Source of the DNA: Capsicum annuum
Taxonomy: Eukaryota > Streptophyta > Magnoliopsida > Solanales > Solanaceae
Assembly (NCBI RefSeq): GCF_002878395.1
Contig: NC_061119.1
Coordinates: forward strand, 41,821,680-41,885,679
Reading direction: 5' to 3'
Length of the DNA stretch: 64,000 nucleotides
The notes beneath the pieces are model-generated. The model ran no database searches and was not told the DNA's origin. It saw only the letters and a program-made list of their open reading frames with translations. Positions 22,571 to 33,521 of this stretch are shown one piece after another. The position numbers were made by a program, and so were the translations under genes. Position 1 is the stretch's first letter. Each line of letters begins with the position of its first letter.

Positions 22571-23530
22571 TTATAGTTTAGTAGTTCTAGAATTTCAACT
22601 TTGAATAATGTTCTCTATGTACCTTCTATAAGAAGGAATTTAATTTCAATGTAAAAAATAATAGATACTGGTTGTAATATTTATTTTACAAATAATTGTG
22701 CAATTATTAAGTTTAATAAGAATTATATTACTTCTACCCCTAGAATACATGATCTATTTGTATTTGATGTTTCCTATAATATGCTATAAAATAATGGAAC
22801 TTAATAATGTTGATCGATCACATAAAAGAAAATATATTTCAAAATTGAGTGAAACATACTTATGGCACTTACGTCTAGGTTATATTAACATAAATAACAT
22901 CTCACAGTTGGTTTTGATGGACCTTTGAGTCCATTGAAAGTGGAGGCAGTTCCAACTTGTGAATCCTGCTTAGAAGGTAAAATGACCAAGAGACCTTTTC
23001 CATCCAAAGGAAATGGAGTCGGTAATAAGTTAGAATTGTTTCATACTGATTTGGGTAGTCCTATGAATATACATGCAAGAGGAGGTTTTGAGTATTTTGT
23101 GACTTTCACAAATGATTACTCAAAGATTGGATACATTTATTTTTTGCACCATAAATTTGAATGCTTTAAAAAATTCAAAGAATTTAAGATGAAAATAGAA
23201 AAGCGACATAACAAACATATCCATATATTACGATTTGATCATGGTCGTAAACACCTTTCTGCGGAATTCATTAAATGCTTATCATAATTAAGAATTACAT
23301 CTCAATATTCTGCTCCAGGAACACCACAACAAAATGGTGTGGCAGAATAATGAAATAAAATTCTTATAAAAATGGTTAGATCAATGTTAAGTTATCTAGA
23401 TTTTCCCTTTGGGGTTATGCATTAGAAAAAGCAAATTATATTCTGAAGTTGGTTCTTTTAAAATTAGTACCTTTAACCCCATCTGAATTGTGGAGTGGGC
23501 GCAAGCCTAGTCTATAGCATATCAGGTTTA
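22571..23530 (+). pseudogene. Copia-1 protease tail and integrase (broken)
   Basis: Copia sequence resumes here with ISTLNNVLYVPSIRRNL (the linker after the protease). Then come the pre-integrase zinc region SETYLWHLRLGYIN (second histidine of H-x-H replaced by Y) and CESCLEGKMTKRPFP with both cysteines (22960 onward). The integrase core reads LELFHTDLGSPMNI and FVTFTNDYSKIGYIYFL, and NGVAE appears near 23337, covering the catalytic D, D and E positions. A stop interrupts before NGVAE and others follow. The stretch from 23530 to about 24090 holds the variable linker with no readable domain. Confidence 0.85.
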
Positions 23531-24089
23531 GGGTTGTCCAGAACATGTGTTAAAAGGAAAAACTGATAAATTGAAATCTAGAACAAAAGTGTGTATTTTT
23601 ATTAGTTATCCAAAAGGTACGAAAGGGGGTTTATTATATTATCCTAAGGAACAGAAGGTAGTTATTTCAACAAATACCAGAATTCTTGAAGAGTGTTATT
23701 TAATGAACCACAATCCAAGAAGTAAATTATTTTACAAGAATTAAGTAATAGAATAACAAATAATGAAACATAAGAACAAACTTCAAAAACTATTGTTGAC
23801 ATATCACTGCATCCACGTAGTGGGAGAAATGTCAATAGGCAAGAGGTTGCACAAGAGTAAACGCTTAATATCACGCTACCTCAATGTAGTGGGAGCAATA
23901 TCGATCAACCTTCAATTATGATGGAAAACATTCGGTGTGATGTCGAACAACTTGCCATTGTGCAGGAAGACATTCAAAGTGTTCAGAATTTAGTTTCAGA
24001 TATAGCAAATCTTGTAGTGATTAGCCATCATAGTGGGAAGATTATTAGAAAACCACTATGATTTACGCACTTAGGAAAATTGTATGATA

Positions 24090-24924
24090 GAATCTCTAAG
24101 GATCCTAATACAGACCCCTTAATTACATCGGAGTACTACATGACAAAGATACTAAAATGTAGATTGCTACTATGAATCTGAAATAGAGTCTATGTATTTC
24201 AGTCAAGTCTGTAAATTTATAGAACCACCTGCGGGAGTCAAACCCATTGACTATAGATGGATCCATAAAAAAAAAAAAGAGGTGTGGATTAAAAAGTGCA
24301 ATCTTTAAGGCTAGGCTTATTGTGAAAGGGTTTACTCAAAAAGAAGGAATTGACTATGTGGAAACCTTTTCGCCAGTAGCTATTCTTAAACTCATTAGGA
24401 TTATCTTATATATAGTTGCTCATTATGATTATGAGATTTGTCAAATGAATGTCAAGATGGATTTCCTCAACAAAAGTCTTGATGAGTGCATTTATATGGC
24501 ACAACCAAAATGTTTCATGGAAATTGGTAGTGAATATAAGTTTTGTAAACTTTAAAAATCAACTTATGATTTGAAACAGGCATCTAGGGAATGGAATACT
24601 TATTTTTATAATTCGATTAAGACTTTTGGTTTTGATAAGTGTGAAAATGAGTTATGCGTCTATAAAAAGAGGGACAGAGAAAGAGTAGCATTTTTTATTG
24701 TGTACGTAGATGACATTTTTGTCATAGGAAATAATGTGAGAATATTGAATTTTGTTAAGGAGTGGTTGTCCTCGCATTTTTATATGAAAGACTTAGGAGA
24801 AGCGGCTCACATCCCTGGGATCAAGATCATGCGAGATTGCAAACAAAGGATATTAGGCTTATCTCAAGAACTTTATATTGATACTATACTTGCAAGGTTT
24901 AGCATGAAAAATTACAAAAAGTGA
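24090..24924 (+). pseudogene. Copia-1 reverse transcriptase (broken)
   Basis: Copia RVT_2 domain. Frames 24247-24555 and 24571-24924 give FKARLIVKGFTQKEGIDYVE, FSPVAILKLIRIIL, SREWNTYFYNSIKTFGF and the catalytic IVYVDDIFVIGNN near 24700-24735. The YVDD box is intact. A single stop (TAA, at about 24553) separates the two frames, which are otherwise collinear, making this the least damaged part of copia-1 pol. A run of A at 24267-24278 marks a probable frameshift just upstream. Confidence 0.85.
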
Positions 24925-24999
24925 TTCTTTACTTTTAGGCATGGAATTACTTTATTAAATGATCAGTCGCCCAAAACAACCAATGGAAAAAAAATAAAG

Positions 25000-25640
25000 G
25001 TGGTCCCTTATGCTACTGTTGAAGGGAGTCTTATATATGCTATGTTGTGCACTAGACCTGATATTTTCTTTGCAGTAGGCATGGTTAGGATATTTCAGTC
25101 TAATTCTGGGAAAGAACATTGGGTTGTGGTTAATCATATAATCAAGCACCTGAAAAGGACTAGGGATTACATGCTTGTTTTTCACTCTATGGATCTTTTA
25201 TCTATTGGGTATACAGATTCAGATTTTCAGTTAGATAAAAATTCTAAAAAATCTACCTCGGAATATGTATTTACTTTAGGAGGTAGAGACATTATTTGGA
25301 GGAGTATCAAGCAATTGTGTGTTATTGATTCCACCATGGAAGCCGAATATGTAGCTGCCTCTAAAGCAGCTAAAGAGGTTGTTTGGGTCGGTAACTTTCT
25401 GAAAGACCTAGGAGTGGTTTCTTCAATTTAAACACCACTATAACTTTATTATGATATTAGTGGTGCAGTTGTAAACTCGAAATAACCACAAAGCCATTAA
25501 AAAAAATAAGCATATTGAGAGAAAATATTACTTGATTTGCGATATAACTCAAAGGGGTGATGTGAGAGTTTTGAAGATTGAGTCAAAGAACAATTTGGCG
25601 GACCCATTTACAAAGGGTTTAACCGATAAGATTTTTGATT
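25000..25640 (+). pseudogene. Copia-1 RNase H and pol C-terminus (broken)
   Basis: Frame 25000-25431 has GSLIYAMLCTRPDIFFAVGM (end of RT) then the RNase H of copia type with SIGYTDSDFQLDKNSKKSTS and STMEAEYVAASKAAKEVVWV. After a stop at about 25431 the expected tail NNLADPFTKGLTDKI is readable at about 25590-25640. The catalytic D (YTDSDF) and E (EAEY) are preserved. The polypurine tract follows 50 bp later. Confidence 0.85.
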
Positions 25641-25692
25641 AAGCATGTGGAAGAAATGGATATTATAATTGTGCATGCATGGTTATGAGTCT

Positions 25693-25702
25693 AAGTGGGA
25701 GA
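25693..25702 (+). promoter_or_regulatory. Copia-1 polypurine tract
   Basis: aagtgggaga followed by ttgttcg is the classic copia purine tract-LTR junction. Confidence 0.85.
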
Positions 25703-25703
25703 T

Positions 25704-27364
25704 TGTTCGTGTGGTTTATGTTGTAGTATTATATTTTCATCCCATGTAAAGATAATTATTATATTAATTAAAAAAATTAATAGATCACTATGTTAACATG
25801 TGTGTTCTTTACTTATATAGTAGACAATTTTGTGTATGGAGTAATTTAACTCATGCACGAAAGATTAAATTATCGGTCCTTATAAGTAATAAATTAATAT
25901 TCAGAATAAAAGATGATATAGGACAAACATCTTGTTGATTGTATCACTAGATTAATTATAATTTGATCTTAATTATAGGAGTAGTAATATTCTAACTTCT
26001 TGTGCTAGTACATTTTGTATGTATTAAACAGATCAATCAGAGATGTCGGTTTATGTATGTTCTGAATTTTAATAAACACCTTCTGTAGTTCATTACATAT
26101 ACTTATACTTTTAATCTTGATATAATTATTACTCCCTCCGTTTCATAATAAATGAATTGTTGAATTTTGGCACACATATTAAGAAAAAAGCATTAAAGAC
26201 ATAAACTTAACACAACTTTTCAATTTACCCCAAAAAAAAAGAAAAAGTTGACCTTGTAATACCTTTTCAAAAGTTAATTGGTTGTAAAATCATAAGGGCA
26301 AATTTGGAAAAAAAATTCAATGATTCACTTATTTTGAAATACCAATAAATACCCCAACAATTCACTTATTCCGAAACGGAGAGAGTATGATTTATGTGGC
26401 TTGATTTATTTTTTTAATAAATCAAAAGGTGAAACTCCTTTATGAGTCAATATATTCCTAATACGTTGGATGGTGACAAATTACTTAGCGAAATATTAAT
26501 TAATTGATAGAACCATATCTCAAACTTGAGATAGAAGACACCTCTTTATAGTTGTTTATAAGTTTTCACATGAAAATCCGGGAGGTGGATTTTAAATCCA
26601 TTATGTTGAGAATTATAAATAAAGGATTAAATTAATCAATGAGTTAAATTTTTTAGATTATTTAATTCGATTGATTGGTGTCGGTAATTCTAACATGGAG
26701 AGTTAAATAAGATGTAATGATAGATTATAAAATTAAATTGAGGAGTGCAATTACAAATTTTTGATGAAATAATTTATAATTTATTTTATATGATAATTCA
26801 TTCATTACTGAATTAATATCATAATTGAAAGCTTCAGGTAATAAATCAGTGGTTCCTACTATACCTAGTTAACTAATCAATTTTGGAAAAGAAAGAGAAG
26901 CTTACTAGAAGAAATAATATTATTTTTTGTATCCTATAAGGAAAATGATAACTTCTAACTTTATATATCAAATAAAGGAAAAAATATTTTTTTATGAGCA
27001 AAAACGTTTTTACTCATTAATAGGATATTAAGAACAGAAAACATTTTTTTACTCTTAAAAGGGGCAAAACATTTTTGCCTCTTCTTCTCCCTTATTTAAT
27101 AGAGAACGGGGATAAATAAAGGTTATTGTTCAAGAGAAATCATCGTCTTTCAATCTAAAAATTACTTGCCCACACAAGTTTGATAATCAAAGTTAGTCAG
27201 AAAATAGCAGAAGGCTATAGACTTAGAGGCCAAGGCACTGAATGATTTTTGTGAAAGCTTCAACAGGTAAGGGCTTTCTGATTTTCGTTTTTTGATTATG
27301 TTATTTAGAGGTTATGTAAGTTAAATTGATCATTGTTAATTATTTTCGTTGTGCATGTCTAACA
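25704..27364 (+). repeat. 3' LTR of copia-1
   Basis: Starts tgttcgtgtgg after the purine tract and ends gtctaaca. It is about 270 bp longer than the 5' LTR, almost all explained by the Stowaway MITE at 26132-26385. Without the MITE and its extra TA its length is about 1405 bp against 1394 bp. Confidence 0.9.
26132..26385. mobile_element. Stowaway-type MITE in the copia-1 3' LTR
   Basis: A 254-bp non-coding element with inverted ends CTCCCTCCGTTTCATAATAA and, on the other strand at the right end, CTCTCTCCGTTTCGGAATAA. It is flanked by TA (26130-26131 and 26386-26387). This is the signature of Stowaway MITEs mobilised by mariner-type transposases. The 5' LTR has the uninterrupted site (ttattactatc around 3381). 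Orientation is undefined. Confidence 0.93.
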
Positions 27365-27369
27365 AGAAG
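27365..27369. repeat. Right target-site duplication of copia-1 (AGAAG)
   Basis: Perfect match to 2936-2940; it defines the right edge of the 24.4-kb insertion. Confidence 0.8.
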
Positions 27370-28083
27370 ATCTTGTAGAATTATGGGGGATACACCTAAA
27401 TCAGGTGAAATATTCTTAAGGACAGTGTCTGAAAGGCCTCGATCTATGTGCATTTAAGATAAATATTTAAAAAAAATATATTTTTCGTAAGATTCACAAC
27501 AGATGGTGCAAAGGTAGCAAATTTATGAATTGATAGAGCATATCCTATATATATTCACTGTGAAAATTCACAGAAATACCTACTTACCTAGATGTGATTA
27601 GTCCATATAGGCAAATCATACAATTTTTTACACATGTTTTCATCATACATACATTCTTCATTTAGTGGGGTATTGCTAAGGTTTTGCTAAGGTTTTTAAA
27701 AAGTGACTGAGAAATGAGAAAAGACACCTTTACGGTGTTATCCAAAAAGTACATTTTTCTCATTTTTCATTCACATCTTAAAAATCCCAATAGTTTTTAA
27801 TAAAATTCAACTAAACGAAATGCCATTAACTTTCTAAAATTTTAATCCAAATCAAATAAAATTAATTTATTTAGTCTAATTTTTAATTTGGATTGATTTC
27901 CAACCAAATAGTAAACATTCTAATTACCACCATCCATTACCTTAACACTTAATACAACTTGTGTAGCCTTGTAATTTCTTCATAGTATTTGTTCTCTTAT
28001 CTAAAAAGGATGTTTATGTTGTGTATTGAGTAACCCCATTGCACTCCACTCTATAATAGTGCTATTTGACTTAAAACTCTCAC
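27370..28083. other. AT-rich spacer between the two copia elements
   Basis: No coding signal is recognised. It includes an 11-bp direct duplication (ttgctaaggtt, about 27673-27695) and a nested inverted repeat, arms 27701-27722 and 27754-27779 with an inner acacc/ggtgt stem. Before copia-1 inserted, this DNA was continuous with 1-2940; before copia-2 inserted it continued into 33527. Confidence 0.6.
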
Positions 28084-28527
28084 TATTAGTAATTGTTTAA
28101 ATATATAATTAATAATTTGGGTAAAAAGATGTGTCTTTTATTGAAAGGGTGTGTCTCTTATGAAATGATATGTCTTTTACTGAATGGGTGTGTCACTTAT
28201 GAAAAGGTGTGTTGGTTAAAAGTTTGACTACATGAACTCTTCAAGTGTTTCTTTGCAACAATAATTTTTCTTTCTTCTCAACTTTCTGCAAATAAACTTT
28301 TCTTTCACACAAAAGATCAAGTTTTTTAGATTTCTTGCTTTCTAATAGGATTTCTTCACTATTTGCTTGGTGCAGAAATTTAAAGACTTGTCATATCTAC
28401 TAAAACTATTTGCATTAAATTCTATATAAATCTCACAGAGGAGAGGGAGAAAATATTATTTTTAAAAAAGCATTGCGTGCCCTTTTCAAGCCTCCAACCC
28501 AATATTTATTATTCATATTCTCCAACA
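28084..28527 (+). repeat. 5' LTR of copia-2
   Basis: Starts tattagtaatt (from tgttagtaatt) and ends tctccaaca. Its U3 part (about 28129-28222) contains five imperfect repeats of about 20 bp built on 'gTGTGTCtttTatTGAAaag'. No clear primer-binding site follows (atctaaaaatgata), suggesting decay there. Confidence 0.88.
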
Positions 28528-28609
28528 ATCTAAAAATGATATTTACTTCTTAAAAAATATTCTGATTTGGAGTTGGATTTGCCTAAAGAGAAATTTGATT
28601 TCTATTACT

Positions 28610-29440
28610 ATGGATTGTGACACAATCAAACTCATGAACCAACATTTTGTTTACCTTTATCCTTTAGATAGCACTAATTTCACAAGATGGAGGGATCAAT
28701 TGAAGTTAATGTTGACTGCTTTGAAGATTTTTTATGTGTTTAATTCAATTCTTACTCCAATTCCTCCACCAAAACATGATGATTCTGAAGAACTCAAAAC
28801 ACAAAGAAAAAAGAGGGAGGAAGATGAAATTATGTGTAGAAGCTGCATTCTCAACACCCTTTCATTCCGTCTTTATGATCTATACACTGTTTAACCTTCG
28901 GCGAAGAAAATTTAGAATGCATTGGAATTCAAATATAAAGCTGAGGAGGAAGATACCAAAAAGTTTCTTGTTTTTAAGTATTTTGAGTTTAAGTTTAGTG
29001 ATGATAAGCCTATTTTGGCACAAGTACTTGAACTACAGGTTATAGTAAATCAATTGACGTTTGCAAGGATTGAACTTCCTAAAACTTTTCAAGTTGGAGC
29101 AATTATAAAAAAAAAATTCAACATCTTGAAAGGGTTATATAAATAAAATACTCCATGATTATAAATAAAATTCTTTGGAAGAAATTCAAAAACACCTTCG
29201 AATCGAAGAGGAATCGAGGGAGAGAGATGAGAATGAAAATTCTTATAATGAAAATAATAAGGCCAATGCTTTAGATAAGCCCTCAAATAAATCCAACAAT
29301 GAAAAACAAATTAAAGAAGATTTTCTTGGTCTTAAAAAGGATAAAAAAAATTCAAGAAGTCCAAGCGAGAAGACTGCTTTGTGTGTGGCAAATTTGGTCA
29401 TTATACTAGAGATTGCAGGTTCAAAAAGACCCAGAAATTA
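28610..29440 (+). pseudogene. Copia-2 gag (broken)
   Basis: ATG at 28610 starts MDCDTIKLMNQHFVYLYPLD; the typical copia Gag signature TNFTRWRDQLKLMLTAL follows. Frames 28922-29146 (LEFKYKAEEEDTKKFLVF-type) and 29175-29441 continue it after frameshifts. An intact CCHC zinc knuckle, C-FV-C-GKFG-H-YTRD-C, lies at 29375-29416. The central part is rich in K/E/N, as in many copia Gags. Stops at about 28892 and 29144 and frame changes make it non-functional. Confidence 0.85.
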
Positions 29441-29700
29441 AAAGTAAATTCAATAAAAGAAGATGAAGAGATCATTGCTACTGTGAGCGAGATCTATGCT
29501 ATAAAAGACAACATTTCTGGTTGGTGGTACGACACATGAGCCACTGTTCATGTTTGCTATGACAGGTCCCTCTTCAAGACTTACAAAGAAGCTATTATGA
29601 GCAAAAAGTTCAAATAAAAAATGAAGGAAAGGTTTAAAATTTTTGGCAAGAAAAATGTTCACTTCCATTTACTTCGGGCAAGATGATTAATCTTGCCAAT
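29441..29700 (+). pseudogene. Copia-2 aspartic protease (broken at the active site)
   Basis: After the knuckle, the frame reads GWWYDT-stop-ATVHVCYDRSLF. In copia proteases this is W-x-x-D-(T/S)-G-A-(S/T)-x-H; the active-site glycine codon at 29537-29539 is TGA, so translation would end inside the catalytic motif. The linker to integrase (MINLANVLHVFYMNKNLVSG) continues at 29683. Confidence 0.9.
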
Positions 29701-30540
29701 GTCTTACATGTTTTTTATATGAATAAAAATCTTGTTAGTGGGGTACTTTTAGACAAATCGGATATCAAATTTTTAATAGAATTGAGAAAATTAATTTTAT
29801 CTCAAAATAGTGTATTTGTTGAAAAAGGCTATTCTACTGATGGAATGGTTAAGTTGTCTGTAATTGATAAGCTTATTAATAATAATGTTGCTTCTGTTTA
29901 TATGTTGAATTCAATTTTTTTATGGCATTATAGTTTAGCACATGTTGGCTTAAGTACTATGAAAGGAATGGTTAAAAGTGGAATGAGTTCTTACAATTTA
30001 AATGATTCTAAAAAATTTAAATTATATGTTAAATCAAATTTAATTAAGAAGCCTTGTAAAGTGTTTAAAAAACACTGACTTGTTAGATTTAGTACATTCT
30101 GACATATGTGAATTAAATGATATGCTAACAAGACGTGAAAATAGATATTTCATTACGTTTATTGATGATTATTCTAGTTATACTTATCTATATTTACTGA
30201 AACACAAAGATGAGGTCTTTAATACTTTTAAAATTTATAAGGCTGAAGTAGAAAATTAATTAGAAAAAAAAATAAAATCTTAAGAAGTGATGGAGGAGGG
30301 GAATATTTTTCTAAAGAATTTGATATTTTTTGTAAAGAAAATAATATTATTCATGAATGTTCTGCACCTGTACTCCTCAACAAAATAGTTTAGCAGAAAA
30401 AAAAATTATTTAGAAATGATTAATTTTTTGTTGCTACATGCCGGATTGTCATTTAATTTGCGGGGAGAAGCACTTTTTGCTACATGTCATAGATTCAATA
30501 GGATTTCTATGAAGAAAAATCATATTACTCCATATTAATT
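29700..30540 (+). pseudogene. Copia-2 integrase (broken)
   Basis: Frame 29683-30078 carries the pre-integrase motif LWHYSLAHVGLSTMKGMV (both histidines), but the C-x-x-C partner has decayed to LYVKSNLIKKP. In the following frame LVHSDICELNDML and FITFIDDYSSYTYLYLLKHK give the catalytic D and D; NSLAEKKII near 30385 gives the E. A stop and a frameshift lie in the core. Confidence 0.85.
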
Positions 30541-30577
30541 GTGCAAATGAAGGAAGCCTAATATTGAATATTTTAAA

Positions 30578-30832
30578 GTGTGGTGGTGTCTTTCACGTTA
30601 TAAAAATAATGATCCGAATCGGATCAAGTTAGGTCCTAGAGGAATTAATTATGTATTTGTAGATTATGCTTCAAATAGAAAAGCTTATCGAGTTCTTAAT
30701 TTAGTGTCGAATGTGATTATTGAATTTAGAGATGTAGAATTTTTTGAGTACCTATTAACTTTCAGTAAAAGATTTAATTTCTCATCAACTGATGCAATCA
30801 TTGATGAAATATCTCAAAGGATTGCTGAGTAA
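30578..30832 (+). pseudogene. Copia-2 integrase C-terminus / linker (fragment)
   Basis: The 84-codon frame reads KLGPRGINYVFVDYASNRKA and EFRDVEFFEYLLTF. Copia integrases end in 'K-x-x-x-R-x-x-x-C-x-F-x-G-Y-x-x-x-x-K-A-Y-R', which this follows with substitutions. It is in frame for 255 bp and then stops before the linker to RT. Confidence 0.75.
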
Positions 30833-31948
30833 TCTAATTCCCAAGAGGTTAATAATCAACCTAGTGAACTAAGAAGTATTAGAGCTACAAAGGCTAAAAT
30901 ACTTGGATTAAATAAGATTGACTCTCAACATATTTCTTTTAATCCTATTGAAGATACTAGAGATATAGTTGTGAGAATAACTTCGATTATTCTTCAAGTG
31001 GAAGATGATCCAAAGACTTACAAAGAAGCTATGGCTTCTAGAGATGCAGCCTTTTGAAAAGATACTATTAAAGATGAAATAAATTCAATTATGTCAAATC
31101 ACACTTGGAAACTTGTGGACTTGCCTTCAAATTCTAAACCTATCGATTGTAAATGGGTATTTCAAAGAAAGTACCACACTGATGGAACTTTACATACCTA
31201 CAAAGCTAGTTTAGTTGCTAAAGGCTTTCGACAAAAATAAAGAATTAATTATTTTGATACATATGTACCCGTAGAAAGAATACGTTTAGTTAGAGTTATA
31301 TTTGCTCTAGCGTATATCAATGACTTACATGTTCATTAGATAGATGTCAAAACAGCATTCCTAAATGATAATCTCGAAGAAGATATCTACATGGAACAAC
31401 CTAAAAGGTTCATTTTATTGAAAAATGAACATAAAGTTTGAAAGTTTGTCAAGTCCCTATATATACTAAAATAGACCCCTAAACAATGGCATGAAAAATT
31501 TTATAGAGTCATTTTATCATTTGGCTTTAAGCATAATACTGCTGATAAATATGTTTACTCTAAAAGTTATAGTAATTATAGTACTAATTTGTTTATATGT
31601 TGATGACATGATAATTGTAAGCAATGATATGAATGAAATTATAGAAATGAAGAGGCTTCTATCTTCCTCATTCGAGATGAAGGATATTGGGTAAGTTATC
31701 CATTGAGTCAATCTCATTACATTGAAAAAATTCTAAATAAATTTAGCCACTTAAATATAAAAGAGATGAATACCCCATTTGATCCAAGCATCAAATTAAT
31801 TAAGAGTGAAGGAAGAACTATGGCTCAACTTGAGTATGCAAGCACTATTAGAAGTCTTATGTATGCTACGCAGTGCACAAGACCTGACATAGCATATGCA
31901 GTTAATAAATTAAGCAGATTTACAAGTAATCCTAGTATTGATCATTAG
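30833..31948 (+). pseudogene. Copia-2 reverse transcriptase (broken)
   Basis: Copia RVT_2: motifs TYKEAMASRDAAF, NHTWKLVDLPSNSKPIDCKW and YKASLVAKGFRQK with a stop after Q-K, DTYVPVERIRLVRVIFALA and then DVKTAFLNDNLEEDIYMEQP. The catalytic box LYVDDMIIVSND sits at 31596-31607 (YVDD intact). The end of the domain, IRSLMYATQCTRPDIAYAVN, is in frame 31703-31948. Stops replace several codons that are Q or W in the family. Confidence 0.88.
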
Positions 31949-32496
31949 AAGGCCACTAAACGAGTTCTTGATTTCTTAAGAAAATAAAAGATTTTAGCAT
32001 TCAATACTTACAGTTTTCTGCTATTTTAGAAGGATATATCGATGCAAGTTGGATATCAAGTTTGGGTGACAATAAGTCCACAACTTGTTGGGTACTTGGG
32101 AGGAGGTGCAGTTTCTTGAAAATTCAAGAAATAGACTTGCATAACGCATTCAACTATGGAATCAGAATTTGTTGCATTAGCAGAAGCAGGAAAAAAAGTT
32201 GAGTGATTGAGGAATTTTCTTTTAAAAATTTCATTGATCTCAAAAGGTGTGAATTCAGTTTTAATTTACTGTGATAGTCAAGCCACTTTAACTCGAGCTT
32301 ATAGTAATATATAGAATGGAAAGTCAAGACACATAAGTCTTCGACATGATTATGTGAGAAAACTGATTAAAGATGGAATAATCTCTATCACATATGTGAA
32401 GTCAAAAAGTAATTTGGCTGATTCATTCACTAAATCTCTTACGAAAGAGTTAGTGAAAACAACTTCAAGTTTAATTGGGTTAAAACTCCTAAATTA
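31949..32496 (+). pseudogene. Copia-2 RNase H (broken)
   Basis: Readable blocks are STMESEFVALAEAGKKVE (catalytic E), LIYCDSQATLTRAYSNI (catalytic D), KSRHISLRHDYVRKLI and SKSNLADSFTKSLTKELV, the usual end of copia pol. Frames change twice and stops occur after YSNI and in the first third. The pol gene ends at about 32496. Confidence 0.85.
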
Positions 32497-33033
32497 AGTC
32501 CATCAATAATGTCAACCCTACCCTACACTATAAAATCAATAGTTTTTAGTTCAAAAGGTAATAACAAATTATTGATACTTGGATGTTTCAATACTTAAGT
32601 AAGAGTTATAGTAGTACTGGTTGTCATAGATTGGAAGGTTGAATTTTATTTCTCTTAATGAGGTTCAGTTCAAGGAACAAGTGTCTCAAATATGACAAAG
32701 ACACTGAAAGAATTTCACCTATACGAACATAGAAGTGGTGTCGCTTCGATTGACAGTTGGAGTTGCTCTCGTAAATGTTCATGAATTTTGAATAGCACAT
32801 GGTCATAAAAGTGTTAAGCATGTTTAAGTGGAAAGCAAGAATGAAATGTTTATGTGTGTAGTGTCACCGATGCTATGACAAGGAATAACACATTCAAAGC
32901 TATTATGCTACGTGAAATTTTAACTTCGTTTTGTGATATTACACTAAGGTATTGTTCAAATTGAAAAATACATTACTTTATGCATAAACATAACTTGATT
33001 GAGTTACTATTTATTTTTAAACAAGTGGGGGAT
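32497..33033 (+). other. Copia-2 3' untranslated region and polypurine tract
   Basis: About 530 bp between the end of pol and the 3' LTR, with no recognisable domain. It ends in the purine tract aagtgggggatt (33023-33034). Confidence 0.75.
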
Positions 33034-33521
33034 TGTTAGTAATTATTTAAATAATTAATTAATATTTTTGATGAAAAGGTGTGTCTTTTATTAAAAGGGA
33101 AGAGTGAGACTTTTATTGAAAGGATATGTCTTTTGTTGAGAAGGGTGCATCTCTTATAAAAGGATATGTATTTTAGTGAATAGATGTGTCACTTATGAAA
33201 AGGTGTGCTGGTTAAAAGTTTAACGATATAAACTCTTCAAGTGTTGCTTTGCAAGAATATTTTTCTTTCTTCTCAACTTTCTGCAAATAAATTTTCTTTC
33301 CCACAAAAGATCAAGTTTTTTAGATTTATTGTTTTCTAATAGGATTTCTTCACTATTGCTTGGTGCAGAAATTCAAAAGTTTGTCATATCCACTAAAATT
33401 ATATGTATTAAATCTCATAGCAATCTCGCAAAAGAGAGAGAGCAAATATCATTTTAGGAAAGCGTTACGTGCATGTTTCAAGCCTCCAATTCAATATTTA
33501 TTATTCATATTCTCTCCAACA
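33034..33521 (+). repeat. 3' LTR of copia-2
   Basis: tgttagtaattat to ctctccaaca. U3 repeats at about 33078-33217 number seven against five in the 5' LTR, accounting for the 44-bp length difference. The last 300 bp match the 5' LTR closely. Confidence 0.9.

Larger units (their letters stand above)
2941..27364 (+). mobile_element. Ty1/copia element copia-1, host of nested insertions
   Basis: A copia retrotransposon is bounded by two long homologous LTRs (2941-4334, 25704-27364) and by AGAAG on both sides. It has a primer-binding site (tggtatcag) after the 5' LTR and a purine tract before the 3' LTR. Its own coding parts are gag (13743-14520), integrase (22600-23350), reverse transcriptase (24100-24924) and RNase H (25000-25640), all broken. 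Two gypsy elements (5022-13279 and 14722-22570) interrupt it, and a Stowaway MITE sits in the 3' LTR. Without these the element would be roughly 8 kb. Gag-IN-RT-RH order and a YVDD motif identify it as copia. Confidence 0.85.
28084..33521 (+). mobile_element. Ty1/copia element copia-2
   Basis: A 5.4-kb copia retrotransposon, not nested in anything. LTRs (28084-28527, 33034-33521) flank gag, protease, integrase, RT and RNase H in copia order. The flanking 5-mers are CTCAC and CTAAC, a target duplication with one mutation. The polypurine tract is aagtggggga. All genes are disrupted, including a stop in the protease active site. The 3' LTR is 44 bp longer than the 5' LTR because of extra U3 repeat units. 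Confidence 0.92.
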
